From the NCBI GenBank assembly GCA_035041965.1, contig JAPYMA010000160.1, forward strand, positions 372,001 to 436,000: a DNA stretch of 64,000 nt. Direction: 5' to 3'. This document shows positions 26,001-42,000 of the stretch, one piece after another (the first letter of the stretch is position 1; every line of letters begins with the position of its first letter). Made by a program: the position numbers and the translations under genes. Under the pieces are notes generated by a model that saw only the letters and a program-made list of their open reading frames with translations, was not told the origin of the DNA and did no database searches. The stretch comes from Anisakis pegreffii (Eukaryota > Nematoda > Chromadorea > Rhabditida > Anisakidae).

Positions 26001-28245
26001 GTAAGCTTCTTATGTGGTGTGACATATCCTGCTAACTTATTTCTATGCATATGTCTCACCCCTTTTGGATGACCACAAGTAGACGTTTCAACTGCAGGCA
26101 TATTAAGAAGTAAATCTTGCGCAACTTTTTAGTGATTTCAAGCGATGCAATATTTCTGTTCGGTACCCGATTACTCGCTTCATTCTTGTCGAATTGCATC
26201 AAATGATTTTATTAGTTCAGTTTCTCGCTGTTCAGACGCAATGAACTTTTTGCCGCCGCAATTTCATCATTTTATGCTTATTTGTCGAATGTTTCTTATC
26301 TGTTTCATGAAAGTGTTCAGCAAAAGTGAGCGGTATTTCGTTACCAACATTCCCTACAATGATGAAGGGCTCGCGAACGTGTAACCAAAATGTGGGCAAG
26401 AATTTCGCTCGGCTAACGTTCACGAACATGATCAATGAATGAGTGGATCACAACTCGATGAGAAGATGCATGAGGAGCACAAAAATTCCGCCTCTCCGAA
26501 GGGATATAAGCGAGCAGCACGATCTTTCGAGAGTCCCGCATCACCGTCCCATGCACTCGAGTCCGTTTAATTTCACTGTGTCAAAAATTTTATGGTGCCA
26601 ACCTTTGCGCTTCCTCGCGTTTTACTCTTGCAGTTGAGTTGTTTGCTAAGGACAGTTGAAATGTTGAGTTGTTGAACGCAGACATTCCGTACTTTCTCCA
26701 GCGATTTCGTAATTACTATTTACGACGTTCACTCTCAGCTGAGTGTGTTTGGGTGTTTGCATTTCGAATCATTTGATTGAACTGCTGTAGAATGCACATG
26801 AAAACGTTGACAGTTTTGCATATCATACATAGGCATATTTATGCGTGTTCTTCATGGACAGGTGCAACTCGGCACTCACGCACATTACCTCAGTTGAACG
26901 TTCAGTATTTCTAATGCGTGTACATTCTCATATATTAAAGTTCCACACAGGTGTATCATAGAGCGTCTGCATTTTTGTTTGTAATAGGTCACTGCATAGT
27001 GACTTTTTTAGCTGGTCGCTCTTTTACACTAAACGAAGCCATAATGCATCGGGTCGGTTGTTTGAACAACGTGGTAGATGTGTGAAACCTGATCAATATC
27101 GAAACGAATCAGCGCATGATTGAATTTCAATAATACTAATGAAGGCAAAGACTTAGCATTCGTACTTCCGAATGGCAAATAGGAACTGTCAGATCAGTAT
27201 TAAGTGAACAACTCGAATCTTTTTTAATTCGATTATGAACTTCCGTAAATATCGATTATTCTTCAGAACATGTCTCCGTAAAGTCTGTTTGCAGTCTAAG
27301 AGTATCGAATGTGTGCTAGACAATGGTATTGTGGCATTTTAACCGAGCTAGAGTGCGACCCAATCCAGATAACTAATTTTTATGCATCATCATAGTAACT
27401 TAGTCAGTGAACTGTGGAAAACTCAGAAATGCATGATATATTGGTCATTTTTGTGATCATCGCATCGCTCGTTATCACCACCTACAAATCAATGCTGACT
27501 TTGGAATAATGTGTCAACCATCATGTTCTTCTCTTTTCTGTGACATATTGTAATATCACCGCTTTTTTCACTGATGACTCTATACAGAGGAATTTTCAAC
27601 TGAAAACAAATTTTTACAATTGATGCTGATTGGACTGCAACAAATCCACTGCATACTTTTCCTCATTCTCATAATGTGAACGTAATATACCTGAAAGTTT
27701 AGATAATTAGAAAACTGTTTTAATGAGGAAATCGATTACCTCGAGGTGGAATTGCTACGTTAATTGTTTCGTTTTAGTTGCATGCAAACAAATGAAATGG
27801 AGTACGATAGAAAGCACGATAATGTACAGATACGTTTCAGAATGTGTTATTTCATTGCCTTTAACGACTGTTATGAATCCAGTAAAAGTTCATAAATTGT
27901 TATGAATTCAAAGTAAAACAACTTCAGTATTATGAATAAGTTGGAAAGCTGCGAAGACATATGAAATGCAGTAAATCAGTTCCAGTTATTATAAATCAGA
28001 AGCAAATGCTTGCATTCTTTTGACTTTCTCATACCGTTTCTCTTGGATAAGCAACTGAACCGGAAGCAGAATAATTTCCTAAGAGGAGGATGATTAACAT
28101 AGTTAAATCGAAGCCAGTTAGTCGAATAAAAGGATTTTGTGTCATTTTATAATCGATCGGACGTTGGAACTTTATCACAATATGGGATTCTGGTATTGAG
28201 ATTAGATTCTATCAGTTCTTTAGCTTATGTTTGAGTAGGACTGCA

Positions 28246-28248
<3 letters not shown>
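23098..28248. other. no supportable gene
   Basis: Several windows of higher GC with open frames on both strands occur (23740-24188 and 26140-26640), but plus and minus frames compete and no set of splice sites fits. I do not assign a gene. Confidence 0.4.

Positions 28249-28338
<90 letters not shown>
28249..28338. repeat. TA dinucleotide microsatellite
   Basis: About 45 TA units in an uninterrupted run. Confidence 0.98.
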
Positions 28339-28341
<3 letters not shown>

Positions 28342-28507
28342 GAATGCATACGAGTGCTTGCTTATTGGTAATTCCTTACACAGTGTATGGACACATTGTT
28401 GATTGCGTTTTGTGATTGCCACTGATGCTATCATCATAAATCTTTATCGCTTAGCTAACTATCCAACAAACGGAGACTCTCGCTGACCTTTTCATCCTCT
28501 CGCTTAC

Positions 28508-28658
28508 AACGTTTTTGAATGCTGCTCTTTTGCCCTCAGCCGTTATATTGGGTTTACTTGAAGTCCACAGCTGATTGATTAGAACCTGATTCGTTACTCC
28601 TTTACTGAAGAGTGTTGCTACTGAAGGTGGATGTAGCCTTTCGTGATTCAAATGTAAT
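28508..28658 (-). CDS. candidate internal exon, 50 codons
   Basis: A minus-strand exon is bounded by an acceptor AACTCAG (before 28658) and a strong donor ACGTT/GTAAGC (after 28508). Entering with one base, it reads 50 codons without a stop, includes ATLFSKGVTNQVLINQLW and KPNITAEGKRAAFKNV, and exits in phase 0. It is polar and basic, and codon use is protein-like. No neighbouring exon was identified and I cannot name the family. Confidence 0.33.
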
Positions 28659-31600
28659 CTGAGTTATCGCGGTTCATTTTTTGCTTCACCTGAAGTCATT
28701 GTGAACTTTTGTTACAGCAGTTATTCGCATTGAAGCAAAATGAGCGAAATCATCGGTTCTTTCATGGTTTTTGCGATACTCCATCTCAAATGCAACTACA
28801 CTACAAGAAAAGATTTCTCCTTTTTAACTACTTACGCTGTGCGCATCTATGGAAACCTACTAATGTGCTGCATATTGAAAATTGATTTATTCGCCAAAAA
28901 GAAGTGAAATTTGCCATGCTTAGACAGTCTATTGTGTAACGAATTGTCAGCGTTCTAATTCAGTGAACATGATTCAAGAATTTAAGAAAGGTGGATAATT
29001 GACAGCTGTTCTGAAGACAACCTCGTGCTCAGTGCTCTTCGATAAATCAATGGTTGTGATGAAATCGTTGTGACGACATGCTAATGTGTCTTGCATAACC
29101 CAGCAGTGTTATTCTTTCTGCAACAAACACGGAGACTGCAATTTTCCCATAACTCAGTTGAGAAACGTTGAGCATCAATAAAGTGGGTCAGCAGTTGCAA
29201 ACTTGCAAGCATTCAGCCGGATATTACCTGGATTGGCCAGGCTATCAAACGTTTGCAACGTTGCTAGCCACAATACTCGCGTTTCCGTTCGCACTGTTTT
29301 AGCCTTGATTGAATAGCTGGATATACTTGAGAAATACTCCAAATACGGCTCGTTCAGTTCTACAGAAACGTAAACTGATTAAAATTCAGCGATCATCGCA
29401 CATAACTTTTGATTTGTTCAAGAATATTCACTGTATGATCAGTTCTGCATTCCAGAAAGCAATATCATAATGATCAATCTCTTGAGCATGCTCAAACTTT
29501 CAATAATGTACACTGTTTTGTGAGCTGATTGATTGAATACAATGACAAATAAGGAGTATTTAAAATCGGTAATAAATATACATCTTCAAAGCATTGTATT
29601 TGACTATCTGCAACTCTAATTTTTGTCCCAAGAATGAATCTGAGTGCACGTTTCAGCCTGACTCGAGCAAAGGAAGCTAAAATATTTAGTGTGTGTTCGT
29701 ACATTCGTAAAAGCTCTACAGGTTACCGGAGATCCCCGTCAACATAGCATATTTATGATCATCGACCGTCAGCTCCTTATTAACTATTACTGCAATTGGG
29801 GGAAAAAATTTTCCTATGGAACTGTCATACAGCGGTGTATACACCAGTGATTCTCATACTGGTGGGTAACCACTCCTTCTACGGTTTCCTTTCGATATTC
29901 CAACAACCTAGGTGACCGTAATTCCCCTCCATTCCTCCCCTCTTGTATGGCAACTTATCTCGACAACACAGAAGAAGACCATTATGACAACGAATTTGGT
30001 AGATGTTTGATTTATTTCAATTGATCCATCGATCAAGAGGTTTGCGACCAATAATTCGCCGGAGAATCAATCCCCGTGCTCAAACGAGAAATTTAAAAAC
30101 ATTGGACAATTGTGGGAATATTATAAGTAAAAATACTCAATCGATAATGATTTGCCAACGTTTTCAATTTCGTCCCCTTGAGGTTCTCCATAGGAGAAAA
30201 TTGCATCGCTGCGATCACTATTATTCTCAGACCTATTGACTTAGTATTGAGTCATTCAAACGTTATTGACTTGCGAAGATGCTCTATATTGCAAAATTTA
30301 TTTTCTGTTATTGATTTCTTAAATTACTTGATGTTGCGTGAACCTAAAACAAAACCGTCCACTGATATTTCAAGCTCAGGGATATTGATATTGACCGAAT
30401 TTGGCTGATGTAGATGAACGTACGCGCAACAAACTAGGTTCATTTAGGTAGCTATCGCTTGTTGAAGGTCGCATAATGAAACTAGTTATAACCGGCATTA
30501 ACTGATGGTGATTTATTATTTGCTGAATTTTGTCTAATTATATGTTTGAGCTGTGCCAATGTTTAGTGAAAAGTCCAGTCATTTCGGTTTTCTTCAGCAA
30601 GCGTATTACCGTATTAGAGCGTTTGCTTAAATAGATTTGCCTAAAATCATTTTCATCGTTACTCGCAGTCAGTTATTGTTCGTCCCAGTTAGGTTGCTGT
30701 GAAGCTGCTTTAAATTACGCCTCAAATGCGTTATAGATGTACTGGTTGAAGTTGTGTCAAACATATTCATGAAGACTGCCTGAATAACGGGTTACAAGAG
30801 AGTATATAAGAAAAATATTAATCTATATATTGGTATCTACCTAGAATATTGTGTTGTCGAATAGGCGAATTCAGATGTGATTGTGACTGGTCTTGCTAAT
30901 TGCTGTATGCAAAATTAGATTGGGTTTGGAACACCGAAGTTTCTTTTGTACATTTGGTACAAGAAGCAAAGCGTCATGATACAAAAGAATCAAAATCGAC
31001 GATGCATGGTAATTTCTGTTCATAATATTTCATCACTATTCAAATGCGCCATTATGCTCATATTCACTTAGGTATGGATTTCAGGGCTGTTACAATATTA
31101 GAATGGTATACAACTACAAGTTGTGGGGGATGCATTTCGCCTACGTTATGCAGAAACAGATATAATGATTTTTTTTTCAATGTGAGCGAGGTTTTAGAGT
31201 ACTCACGCTAATGAAGTGCGATGAATGCTGTGTCTTCGAAGCTGAAAAATGTCGCTCAGAGTATCATTCAGTTCATTGAGAACTATAGCAATTCACAGGT
31301 CAAAGCGTTGTGGAAATGTTTCTGTTAAGACAAACCTACTGTATCATGAGAACACTTCAGTACGTGAGAATTGTCACGTAGATATGAAATGAATTTGAAA
31401 GGCTCCAATTCCAGCAGGACCATTCAGAGGTGCACAACTTACAGCCGTAGCTTCAACACTCGTCTTCCAATATTCACATGTCTGAAAGTTTAACGAATTC
31501 TTTGCAGTTAGCAATGCCTAGTATTCCACGAATGTAAAACCATTTAATGTTGATTAAGAGTTGAATTTATTGTTCTTTATCGTTGTTCTACGTCGTGTTA

Positions 31601-33151
31601 TACATAACAAACTGCTCACACGCAAGAGGTAATTAATTTTGTTGTGAAACGATGATCATTGCGATGTAGCAAACAGCAGGTTCGTACATCTATAGAATTG
31701 CATTACTTTTGCATTCAGTTATTGACTAACACTGAATGATTTCATACCTCCGTACGACTCTCCTCCTCACATGTCAAGTTGTTACATTAATTTCAACTGG
31801 AATGACATTTTTAGAGATCGGCTATTTGAGTGTCCATTCTGGGAGTGCATAAAAATCTATCGCTGATTGAACGTTGGTTGTTTCTGTCAAAACAAAAACA
31901 TGAGTTATTTTGCGGGTGATGTGTCGCAACATGTGTTGTTATAATTGCGAAAAAAATTATGTGACGAAACTGTTGTAATTTCAAAGTGTTGTTGTAACCG
32001 ATACGGCTTAGTTATTTGTCAATCTATTTTCTTATCATTAACTCAACGTGTGGAAAACAACGAATATCTTAGGGTTGTGAATTGCCTGATTTTTTAATGC
32101 ATAACAAAGTTTTGTGCACACTTCCTGGAGATTTTTTTCAGAACTAAACGAAAAAATGTTTTTTTGCAGCACGATCTTGAACATGCTTTTGAGTATGTAT
32201 TTGGAAATGTGCAATGAGATGATTACGAATGCATGTACTTGGCACGCTTGAAAAACGTTTAAAAAAGACATGACCGTAATGGATTAGTTATAACGGTTAC
32301 TAGTTGGCCCATTAAAGTAATCTTCTCAAGTCACAAATGTGTAAGTCGTTTGCAGTGGCTATTGCGAGCACTAGTTGAGAAGCGATAGTCATGACACAAT
32401 GAGCATGACCGCGGCACAGAGAACAGCAAACACCGCCTCATTCAGTGTAAGTGTTGTCAAGAAGTGCTTTGGGCAGCAGTTTCTTTCTCGGGTGCAGAGC
32501 TGTATCGCACGGAAACAACTATTGCGCTAACGCTCATTTGTGAAGAGCATTATTGTTTTGATGAGCACGCTTTGATCGTGACATCGTTGACTGCACTTTA
32601 AAAAAATTTTTCCGCTCTCATCATTTTCAGCAATTCGCCGTCTTCAGCTCGAATCATCATTTTCATTCCAGTCTCGATACAATACAACCAGCTTCATTTT
32701 ATCTGATGAATCAGTTCCTTCATCAAACTATTCTTCATGAACATTCAGGCTAAATGAAGTGAATGCTGTTATACTGCAACTTCATTAAATTACTGGCATT
32801 TAATCATTCATCTGTTATTTGAAATTTAAATGCTGAAGCGAGCTAACGTTTTGCCAACAGTTTCACTCGTGACATTTTCTTACATCCGAACTCTCCTTTA
32901 GTATTTCACCTGCTTCAACTGTAGCTGCGTATTTTTTCATTCCGCTATTCTGTTGGTCGTTTATCAATTGACTCAATGTTTTACCTCTAATGACAAGTTT
33001 GTGAACTCTTTAGTCCATTCGATCAGCTATGATTTACAGTTATGTTCAACGCCCAACAACGACTTTCGCTAATAGTTCAGCACTCTACTTTATAGGGACA
33101 AATTTTGAGCGGTCATATTATATCAATAACTCATGTTTTCTCCTCATTCAG
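28659..33151. other. no supportable gene; possible hAT-type end at 29845
   Basis: At 29845 the words CAGTGATTCTCATACTGGTG and GGGTAACCACTCC resemble terminal sequences of hAT/Charlie-type DNA transposons, but I could not find the opposite end. Frames at 30003-30408 are unremarkable. Confidence 0.35.
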
Positions 33152-33573
33152 TTCGTATGGAGTGTTACTATCCACAATCTCTAAGTGAGCTGGTGAACGC
33201 AGAACGCACGTTGAAACCATTTCTAATTTTACATTTCCAAAATAGGTGATCAATTTTTTTTTTGTTTAGCTCTGTGATTCTTTGCAATGAACACCTCTAC
33301 GACGGTCATGCTGAAAATTTCATCGGAAAGCTTTTAAGTGCATTTTCAGTCCCTTTAATAAGTGTTCTACGCGGAATGTTATCTCGAATGAATTGCACAG
33401 GTCTGTTGCAATTCCATTTTCTCCATCCCGAAAGAAATGGCGAACGGACGACGAAAAACTTGTTGGAAACAAACCAGATACAGAATGAGAATGGCAGTAA
33501 TGATACCAAGTGCATCAGTTATTTCAGAATGAGACTTCAGAATACTTTTGAAAATAGTTGCTCGAATGAGTGA
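33152..33573 (+). CDS. unidentified gene, last two exons (33152-33245, 33270-33573)
   Basis: The first exon follows CCTCATTCAG, reads 94 bases (MECYYPQSLSELVNAERTLK, then PFLILHFQN) and ends at AATAG/GTGATC with two bases left over. The second follows a strong polypyrimidine acceptor (TTTGTTTAG) and completes the codon as AGC. It then reads 100 residues to TGA at 33573, including SVILCNEHLYDGHAENFIGK and LQFHFLHPERNGERTTKNLL. The intron would be only 24 bases, which is very short even for nematodes, so the two pieces might belong to different isoforms or one boundary may be wrong. The long second frame is the best support. The product looks globular with a polar Asn/Glu/Thr-rich end. Family not recognised. 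Confidence 0.42.
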
Positions 33574-35930
<2,357 letters not shown>

Positions 35931-36023
35931 ATGTACAAAATGGTTCGCTTAGATATTGCAAGTCGACGACAAAAATTTCCAAATATAAACATGAGTTCGT
36001 CTCGGAATATGCATAATGTTTAA
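35931..36023 (+). promoter_or_regulatory. upstream open frame overlapping the innexin start codon
   Basis: An ATG at 35931 opens 30 codons (MYKMVRLDIASRRQKF...) ending at TAA 36021-36023. It has internal ATGs at 35940, 35991 and 36009 and overlaps the innexin ATG at 36016 in a different frame. If the 5' end of the mRNA includes this segment, it would repress innexin translation; if trans-splicing removes it, it has no effect. Confidence 0.35.
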
Positions 36024-39000
36024 GGTTGCCTCGACCGGTATGCTTCTCTATTATTTAGCGGCCATCTTTAAAGGGCTGCATCCTCGAGTTGATGATGATT
36101 TTGTTGATAAACTCAACTATCATTATACTTCAGCGATCATATTTGCGTTCGCCATAATTGTTTCTGCTAAGCAATATGTCGGTAAGAGTATCATCAATTT
36201 CATTTTTCTACTATTGGTAGTCTCACGTCGATAGATCAAGCTTACTTCATTAGGATCACGTCTTGAAAACCTGTGTGTCGCATGTTTTTATATTGTAACC
36301 ATCTATTCCAACTTCACAAGACTTTAGAAGAGGTATATTGTGCTATTTTCAGTTCATCATGAAGCAACCTGCAAAAATTTTACGACTGAACATGCACAGA
36401 CACTAGCCTAGAACGAATTTAAACCTGCACCCTAACTCAATTCGGGCGAACGACGCCATGATTCATCCGTGTGCGAATATTCACCAGTAGAAGCATTACA
36501 AGCTTCAACAGACATTACATGCTTGAACAGTCCCACAATAAAATCAATTTTGAACACAAGCGATAGAAATAATTCGACAAATAATTTCTTACGTGACACC
36601 TAATCCTCATTACCTTGAATATTTCAAAATTACTGCAATATATTCAATGATTATTGTCAAGAGAAATTCATTATCAGTGTAAAAAATCTGAGCATTTTCA
36701 CCATAGTCATAGCAGACTAGTTTGTCCATGTCACTGAAAGCTGAAAATATATAGGGGGCGTGATGAATTGGGTTTCGAAATTTTTTATTTCCTTGAAATT
36801 GAAAACTACTTCAACTTGTCGTTCTTTCAGGTTATCCTATTCAATGCTGGGTTCCAGCACAATTCACGGACGCTTGGGAACAGTATACGGAGAATTATTG
36901 TTGGGTAGAAAATACCTATTATCTGCCTCTTACCAGTGCTTTTCCTCTAGAATATGGCGATAGACGGTGAGTCATGAAGCATATCCCTCAGACATAAGCT
37001 ATTGAATGTGTCGTTTTTTTCCGCAAGAATTAATGCAATGCGGAGAGTTATCTTTATGAATCGCTGTATTTCTACTTAGGAATCATTCAAATAACCTCAC
37101 CTCGTAACCCTTTTTGTTGGAACTATTCATTTTGCAGTCGTTCAATTATCATTATCTTTTTAGAGCTCGCCAAATCAGTTATTACCAATGGGTTCCATTT
37201 GTTTTAGCGCTTGAAGCGCTAATGTTCTACATTCCATGTATTATGTGGAGGGGTCTGCTACACTGGCATTCAGGTAACTGCATTTTTCATGTAATGCATT
37301 TTCAATCCTTCACTTTGTTTTCAGACTCTTTTAAGGAACATCATGGCTGCTGACATTGTCAGGAATAGTGCAAGTGAGGTCAAAAAAAAAGAAAATTTCG
37401 ATGAGCTCGCCCATAATAGTTTTTCAAACTAGTATACTTTGTGAGTGTACGCTTATTGGTCCCATATCATAGAAGAACATTCATTAGCACGTTCAACACC
37501 TGGACTAACTCATGCGTATTAGAAAAGTTTCTTGAATATCATTAACCGGGATGAAGTTATCGTATTCGTCGCTGCCAGTTAGTAATTAGCAGTTATTTGT
37601 GGTTATGTCGATTTGAATCTGTCGAGAAAAGTTGCAGCTTATCGCTAGATTTCAACGAATTTTTTCGATTCATTATTCAGTCGGTAATTCATCTTACAAA
37701 GCCATATTTCAATTGTATGAGTCTACATTTATCATTCTTTTCATGTTCGGTTTGAAATAATTTCATGCAAGATTGAATGAATAAATAAATTCATCGTTAG
37801 CTGACTTGATGATTCGATAAGTGAAAAGTGCTCACATGGAAGTATTCTATTCGAATGGTCAAGTTGCGATCTAATTCAACAACGGTTCTCTTTGAATAAG
37901 ATGCAGTGGCAAAGTGATTTATGTGCTTTGCCGATTTGTGAAGCGCAACTAATGAGCGCCGTTACTAGTCTTGCCATGTTGCTGCCTTCATCCTTATTGT
38001 TACAATTTTCATCGTTTCGCAACGAGAAGAGAGTGAATGAAAATGCTGACTAACATGTTTTATGCTGCTAGACTTACGCCTTCCGCCTCATCGCAAATCC
38101 ACTTATGGGTGTCTTTCCATCAGTCGTTCAATTAGGGACCCTGTAAAGCTCAGATAGACGCAAAAGCATAGACGGGCCTACTTTAGATCTATGCAAGATG
38201 AAGCGTGAAACTAAGAATAAGTGTAAATTCCAGCGCAATTCGGCAAATGAGGTTAAAATGAGTTGCGATAATTAAAGCAAGATACAACTAGGCGCAGGCT
38301 CAAGCTGAAGTTCACATCTTGGAACCGTTTGGTTGTTCAATTCATTCCTTCATCTGGCACAATAAATTCATTTATTTGTTTGATAGATACCTCACCTTGG
38401 CATGACTGGACTATCCACTTGTTTTATACACATCTCGGGTACGGCAAAACCGTTTGTTTGTTTAATAAGTACCTCATCCAAATATGCCAAAATCATCTAT
38501 TTGTTTTTAGGCACTTCACTCCTGTATGACAGAATCTTCTAGTGGTTTGTAGATATGCTAGCCCTGGTATGAGCCTCAGCCTAGTTCTAAGCCCAAATGT
38601 GATGCATCGCCGTACCTCACTTTGATCTTCGCCACTTGATTACAGTACATCAGTTCGCGCTTGTACACAAGAGTGAGAGTGTCGTTTAGTCATAAAATTC
38701 ACGCATGTCTTGTGGATAATATAGGCGCACAAACGGTTTACACAAGCACACCCTTCGAGGAATAATCAACGAAATTGTACTGATGGATACTGCATTGAAA
38801 CGTGAAGAAAACAAAAAAGTGCTGCCTGATCTACCCACAGTCATGGATAAAAGTATATCAATTTTTAGTCCAAGAAAATTCCATTCGGAAAGTACTTTGC
38901 AGGAACAGTCCAGGGAAACACCAAATCAACACACTTGAAATTTTGGCAGCGTTTATAAAAACACCAGACAACACCGAAGATACCAAATAATAAAGATTAT

Positions 39001-42000
39001 GACAGTCATGTGTGATGTCAGTGAGGTGTAAAAATTACCTAAATGCAGTTTACCTCAAACCGCTCGAATCAGGCTCAGGGTGAAAATTATGCCTACTCTC
39101 CTGAATAGGCTTTGTCGTATGTTTGGGCTTAAGAACTTGGACATGGTTATTTTTGCATGTCGCCTATAGGAAATACTGACATCGATTTGAAGTGTTGTGA
39201 ACGTGTGCATCTGTCCTTCATTCCTGACGTACTCACATCCTATAGGAAATACTGACATCGATTTGAAGTGTTGTGAACGTGTGCATCTGTCCTTCATTCC
39301 TGACGTACTCACATCCTATAGGAAATACTGACATCGATTTGAAGTGTTGTGAACGTGTGCATCTGTCCTTCATTCCTGACGTACTCACATCCTATAGGAA
39401 ATACTGACATCGATTTGAAGTGTTGTGAACGTGTGCATCTGTCCTTCATTCCTGACGTACTCACATCCTATAGGAAATACTGACATCGATTTGAAGTGTT
39501 GTGAACGTGTGCATCTGTCCTTCATTCCTGACGTACTCACATCCTATAGGAAATACTGACATCGATTTGAAGTGTTGTGAACGTGTGCATCTGTCCTTCA
39601 TTCCTGACGTACTCACATCCTATAGGAAATACTGACATCGATTTGAAGTGTTGTGAACGTGTGCATCTGTCCTTCATTCCTGACGTACTCACATCCTATA
39701 GGAAATACTGACATCGATTTGAAGTGTTGTGAACGTGTGCATCTGTCCTTCATTCCTGACGTACTCACATCCTATAGGAAATACTGACATCGATTTGAAG
39801 TGTTGTGAACGTGTGCATCTGTCCTTCATTCCTGACGTACTCACATCCTATAGGAAATACTGACATCGATTTGAAGTGTTGTGAACGTGTGCATCTGTCC
39901 TTCATTCCTGACGTACTCACATCCTATAGGAAATACTGACATCGATTTGAAGTGTTGTGAACGTGTGCATCTGTCCTTCATTCCTGACGTACTCACATCC
40001 TATAGGAAATACTGACATCGATTTGAAGTGTTGTGAACGTGTGCATCTGTCCTTCATTCCTGACGTACTCACATCCTATAGGAAATACTGACATCGATTT
40101 GAAGTGTTGTGAACGTGTGCATCTGTCCTTCATTCCTGACGTACTCACATCCTATAGGAAATACTGACATCGATTTGAAGTGTTGTGAACGTGTGCATCT
40201 GTCCTTCATTCCTGACGTACTCACATCCTATAGGAAATACTGACATCGATTTGAAGTGTTGTGAACGTGTGCATCTGTCCTTCATTCCTGACGTACTCAC
40301 ATCCTATAGGAAATACTGACATCGATTTGAAGTGTTGTGAACGTGTGCATCTGTCCTTCATTCCTGACGTACTCACATCCTATAGGAAATACTGACATCG
40401 ATTTGAAGTGTTGTGAACGTGTGCATCTGTCCTTCATTCCTGACGTACTCACATCCTATAGGAAATACTGACATCGATTTGAAGTGTTGTGAACGTGTGC
40501 ATCTGTCCTTCATTCCTGACGTACTCACATCCTATAGGAAATACTGACATCGATTTGAAGTGTTGTGAACGTGTGCATCTGTCCTTCATTCCTGACGTAC
40601 TCACATCCTATAGGAAATACTGACATCGATTTGAAGTGTTGTGAACGTGTGCATCTGTCCTTCATTCCTGACGTACTCACATCCTATAGGAAATACTGAC
40701 ATCGATTTGAAGTGTTGTGAACGTGTGCATCTGTCCTTCATTCCTGACGTACTCACATCCTATAGGAAATACTGACATCGATTTGAAGTGTTGTGAACGT
40801 GTGCATCTGTCCTTCATTCCTGACGTACTCACATCCTATAGGAAATACTGACATCGATTTGAAGTGTTGTGAACGTGTGCATCTGTCCTTCATTCCTGAC
40901 GTACTCACATCCTATAGGAAATACTGACATCGATTTGAAGTGTTGTGAACGTGTGCATCTGTCCTTCATTCCTGACGTACTCACATCCTATAGGAAATAC
41001 TGACATCGATTTGAAGTGTTGTGAACGTGTGCATCTGTCCTTCATTCCTGACGTACTCACATCCTATAGGAAATACTGACATCGATTTGAAGTGTTGTGA
41101 ACGTGTGCATCTGTCCTTCATTCCTGACGTACTCACATCCTATAGGAAATACTGACATCGATTTGAAGTGTTGTGAACGTGTGCATCTGTCCTTCATTCC
41201 TGACGTACTCACATCCTATAGGAAATACTGACATCGATTTGAAGTGTTGTGAACGTGTGCATCTGTCCTTCATTCCTGACGTACTCACATCCTATAGGAA
41301 ATACTGACATCGATTTGAAGTGTTGTGAACGTGTGCATCTGTCCTTCATTCCTGACGTACTCACATCCTATAGGAAATACTGACATCGATTTGAAGTGTT
41401 GTGAACGTGTGCATCTGTCCTTCATTCCTGACGTACTCACATCCTATAGGAAATACTGACATCGATTTGAAGTGTTGTGAACGTGTGCATCTGTCCTTCA
41501 TTCCTGACGTACTCACATCCTATAGGAAATACTGACATCGATTTGAAGTGTTGTGAACGTGTGCATCTGTCCTTCATTCCTGACGTACTCACATCCTATA
41601 GGAAATACTGACATCGATTTGAAGTGTTGTGAACGTGTGCATCTGTCCTTCATTCCTGACGTACTCACATCCTATAGGAAATACTGACATCGATTTGAAG
41701 TGTTGTGAACGTGTGCATCTGTCCTTCATTCCTGACGTACTCACATCCTATAGGAAATACTGACATCGATTTGAAGTGTTGTGAACGTGTGCATCTGTCC
41801 TTCATTCCTGACGTACTCACATCCTATAGGAAATACTGACATCGATTTGAAGTGTTGTGAACGTGTGCATCTGTCCTTCATTCCTGACGTACTCACATCC
41901 TATAGGAAATACTGACATCGATTTGAAGTGTTGTGAACGTGTGCATCTGTCCTTCATTCCTGACGTACTCACATCCTATAGGAAATACTGACATCGATTT

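Noticed and set aside
28225..28437. Frame with Ile-Tyr repeats (similar ones at 35405-35677)
   Set aside because: They are translations of TA microsatellites.
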